Below the pieces are notes generated by a model. That model made no database searches. It saw only the letters and a list, made by a program, of their open reading frames with translations, and was not told the origin of the DNA. A stretch of 64,000 nucleotides of DNA from Capitella teleta (taxonomy: Eukaryota; Annelida; Polychaeta; Capitellidae), in assembly GCA_000328365.1 (NCBI GenBank), contig KB291798.1, positions 990,858-1,054,857 of the forward strand, read 5' to 3'. The position numbers were made by a program, and so were the translations under genes. Below are positions 62,901-64,000 of this stretch, piece by piece; within the stretch, counting starts at the first letter, position 1, and each line of letters starts with the position of its first letter.

Positions 62901-64000
62901 TTCCTGGCGTTGGAGGCACACAGCCCTGGAGGGTTGAGAGGCATATATATTGCATGACTCAGAACCATCTAGGAATGAGGCATAAAATACACACGCAATA
63001 TACTGCAATATGTTCATGGCACATCTCTGCCACGGAATAGTGAATAACCAACCAAGTATTGCTGCATTCGGATGCAATATTGCCAGCGAACCTTTTTTCC
63101 CTTCAAAATCACGAGTCCGAGGAAAGGATTAATGCAATCTAAGAGATCAATGGGGACGGCTGAGGAGCACCAAAGGAAGGCAGGAAATGCGGAAAGGACG
63201 GTGTCTTGGGGGGGGGGGGGCTGGGTGGCTTGCATGTTGAAGTAAACGATTAAGATTCTCATCCTGCGCCAAAGGCACTATGGCACATCCTCACATTTGC
63301 AGTTATTCAGTCTTATGGAGCCATGGTAAGGGTTAGAGCACATTATATATACGTCAGATCAGAACACGGATAGGGAATTGAGATCTGGTGTTCATTATCC
63401 CAAAGTGTGTACTAAGTAATGTAATGTAACAAATTGGCCAAGATCACTCTTTTTCAGAAGGGAAAAAAAAAAAAAAAAAACCCACTTTGTTCAAATAGCG
63501 GAAACCTCGACGTAATAAATGAAGCTTGGAATGTCTGAAAAGACACAGTCCCCGTCCGAAGAGCTTTTCAGGGTTTTGGGTTGAAAAGGAACATCTGCTG
63601 TTGGCAATGTGTTCTTGAAGGTCGAAGAACAGTGTCTTTGATACTTTGAAAGGGAATAAATTAATATTGATGTCGTACTGAAACGAAAGAGTGTCTCTAT
63701 GCGTATTTCTGGCACGATGTCCTGTGGCCATGAGTCAAAGAAACTGCGAGGTCATACTTCTTATTTGCGTTTACAAGAACAACAACAAACAGTGCACTAT
63801 ATGGAGAATGAAGTAGCCATGGTCATTAGTTACTAACATGGGCTTGATACTAGAGGAGGTGACCGATAATGTGCTTATACACATTGGCCCTATTGATCTG
63901 TGTTGACAGCAATCGCACTGACAATGAGTGAAACAACCACAGCCACAAATCACGAGGAAAGTGAAAAAATGTAACGAGCCTGCACATCATCGGTGTCATG

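Overview
The window is nuclear DNA of an animal. Every gene found is intron-rich, the GT-AG introns are mostly very short (48-61 nt), and the gene set is metazoan (GILT, MMACHC, SPTLC1, PARS2, BRIX1, PAIP1, SREK1, RPS27 and a small heat shock protein). The very short introns, tight gene packing, AT-rich spacers full of TA-flanked MITEs, and a small heat shock protein with two alpha-crystallin domains suggest an early-branching invertebrate. A sponge is my best guess; that is inference, as nothing here names the species.

Layout. 1-9868: the end of a pogo-like repeat, then GILT (minus) and MMACHC (plus), head to head over a 180-bp shared spacer, both with transposon-swollen introns. 9869-13533: spacer with a hAT-like MITE. 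13534-20930: SPTLC1 (plus) and mitochondrial prolyl-tRNA synthetase PARS2 (minus) converge with about 200 bp between stop codons; a broken pogo-type transposon follows. 20931-22497: BRIX1 (minus). 22498-33544: an 11-kb transposon-rich spacer (a LINE split by a pogo-like element, a tRNA-derived SINE, a Harbinger-type transposase remnant). 33545-37725: PAIP1 (plus) with a long 3' UTR. 37977-38642: a hAT-like MITE. 39488-42272: SREK1 (minus). 42273-44759: spacer with a MITE and one orphan exon. 44760-48389: RPS27 (plus), whose last intron holds a pogo-type element and an exact 75-bp duplication. 48390-54086: repeats, including a LINE ending in a long ATT microsatellite. 54087-55428: the double-domain small heat shock protein (minus). 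55429-64000: about 8.5 kb with no gene or recognisable transposon.

The genes are unrelated housekeeping functions: lysosomal disulfide reduction, cobalamin processing, sphingolipid synthesis, mitochondrial tRNA charging, 60S assembly, translation initiation, splicing regulation, the 40S ribosome and proteostasis. Four of the nine serve ribosomes or translation, which I treat as chance. I saw no rRNA, tRNA gene, CRISPR array or virus-like element. Coding models were assembled by eye from splice sites, reading phase and remembered family sequences; each multi-exon model adds up to an intact frame. Exon lists in the evidence are in transcript order.
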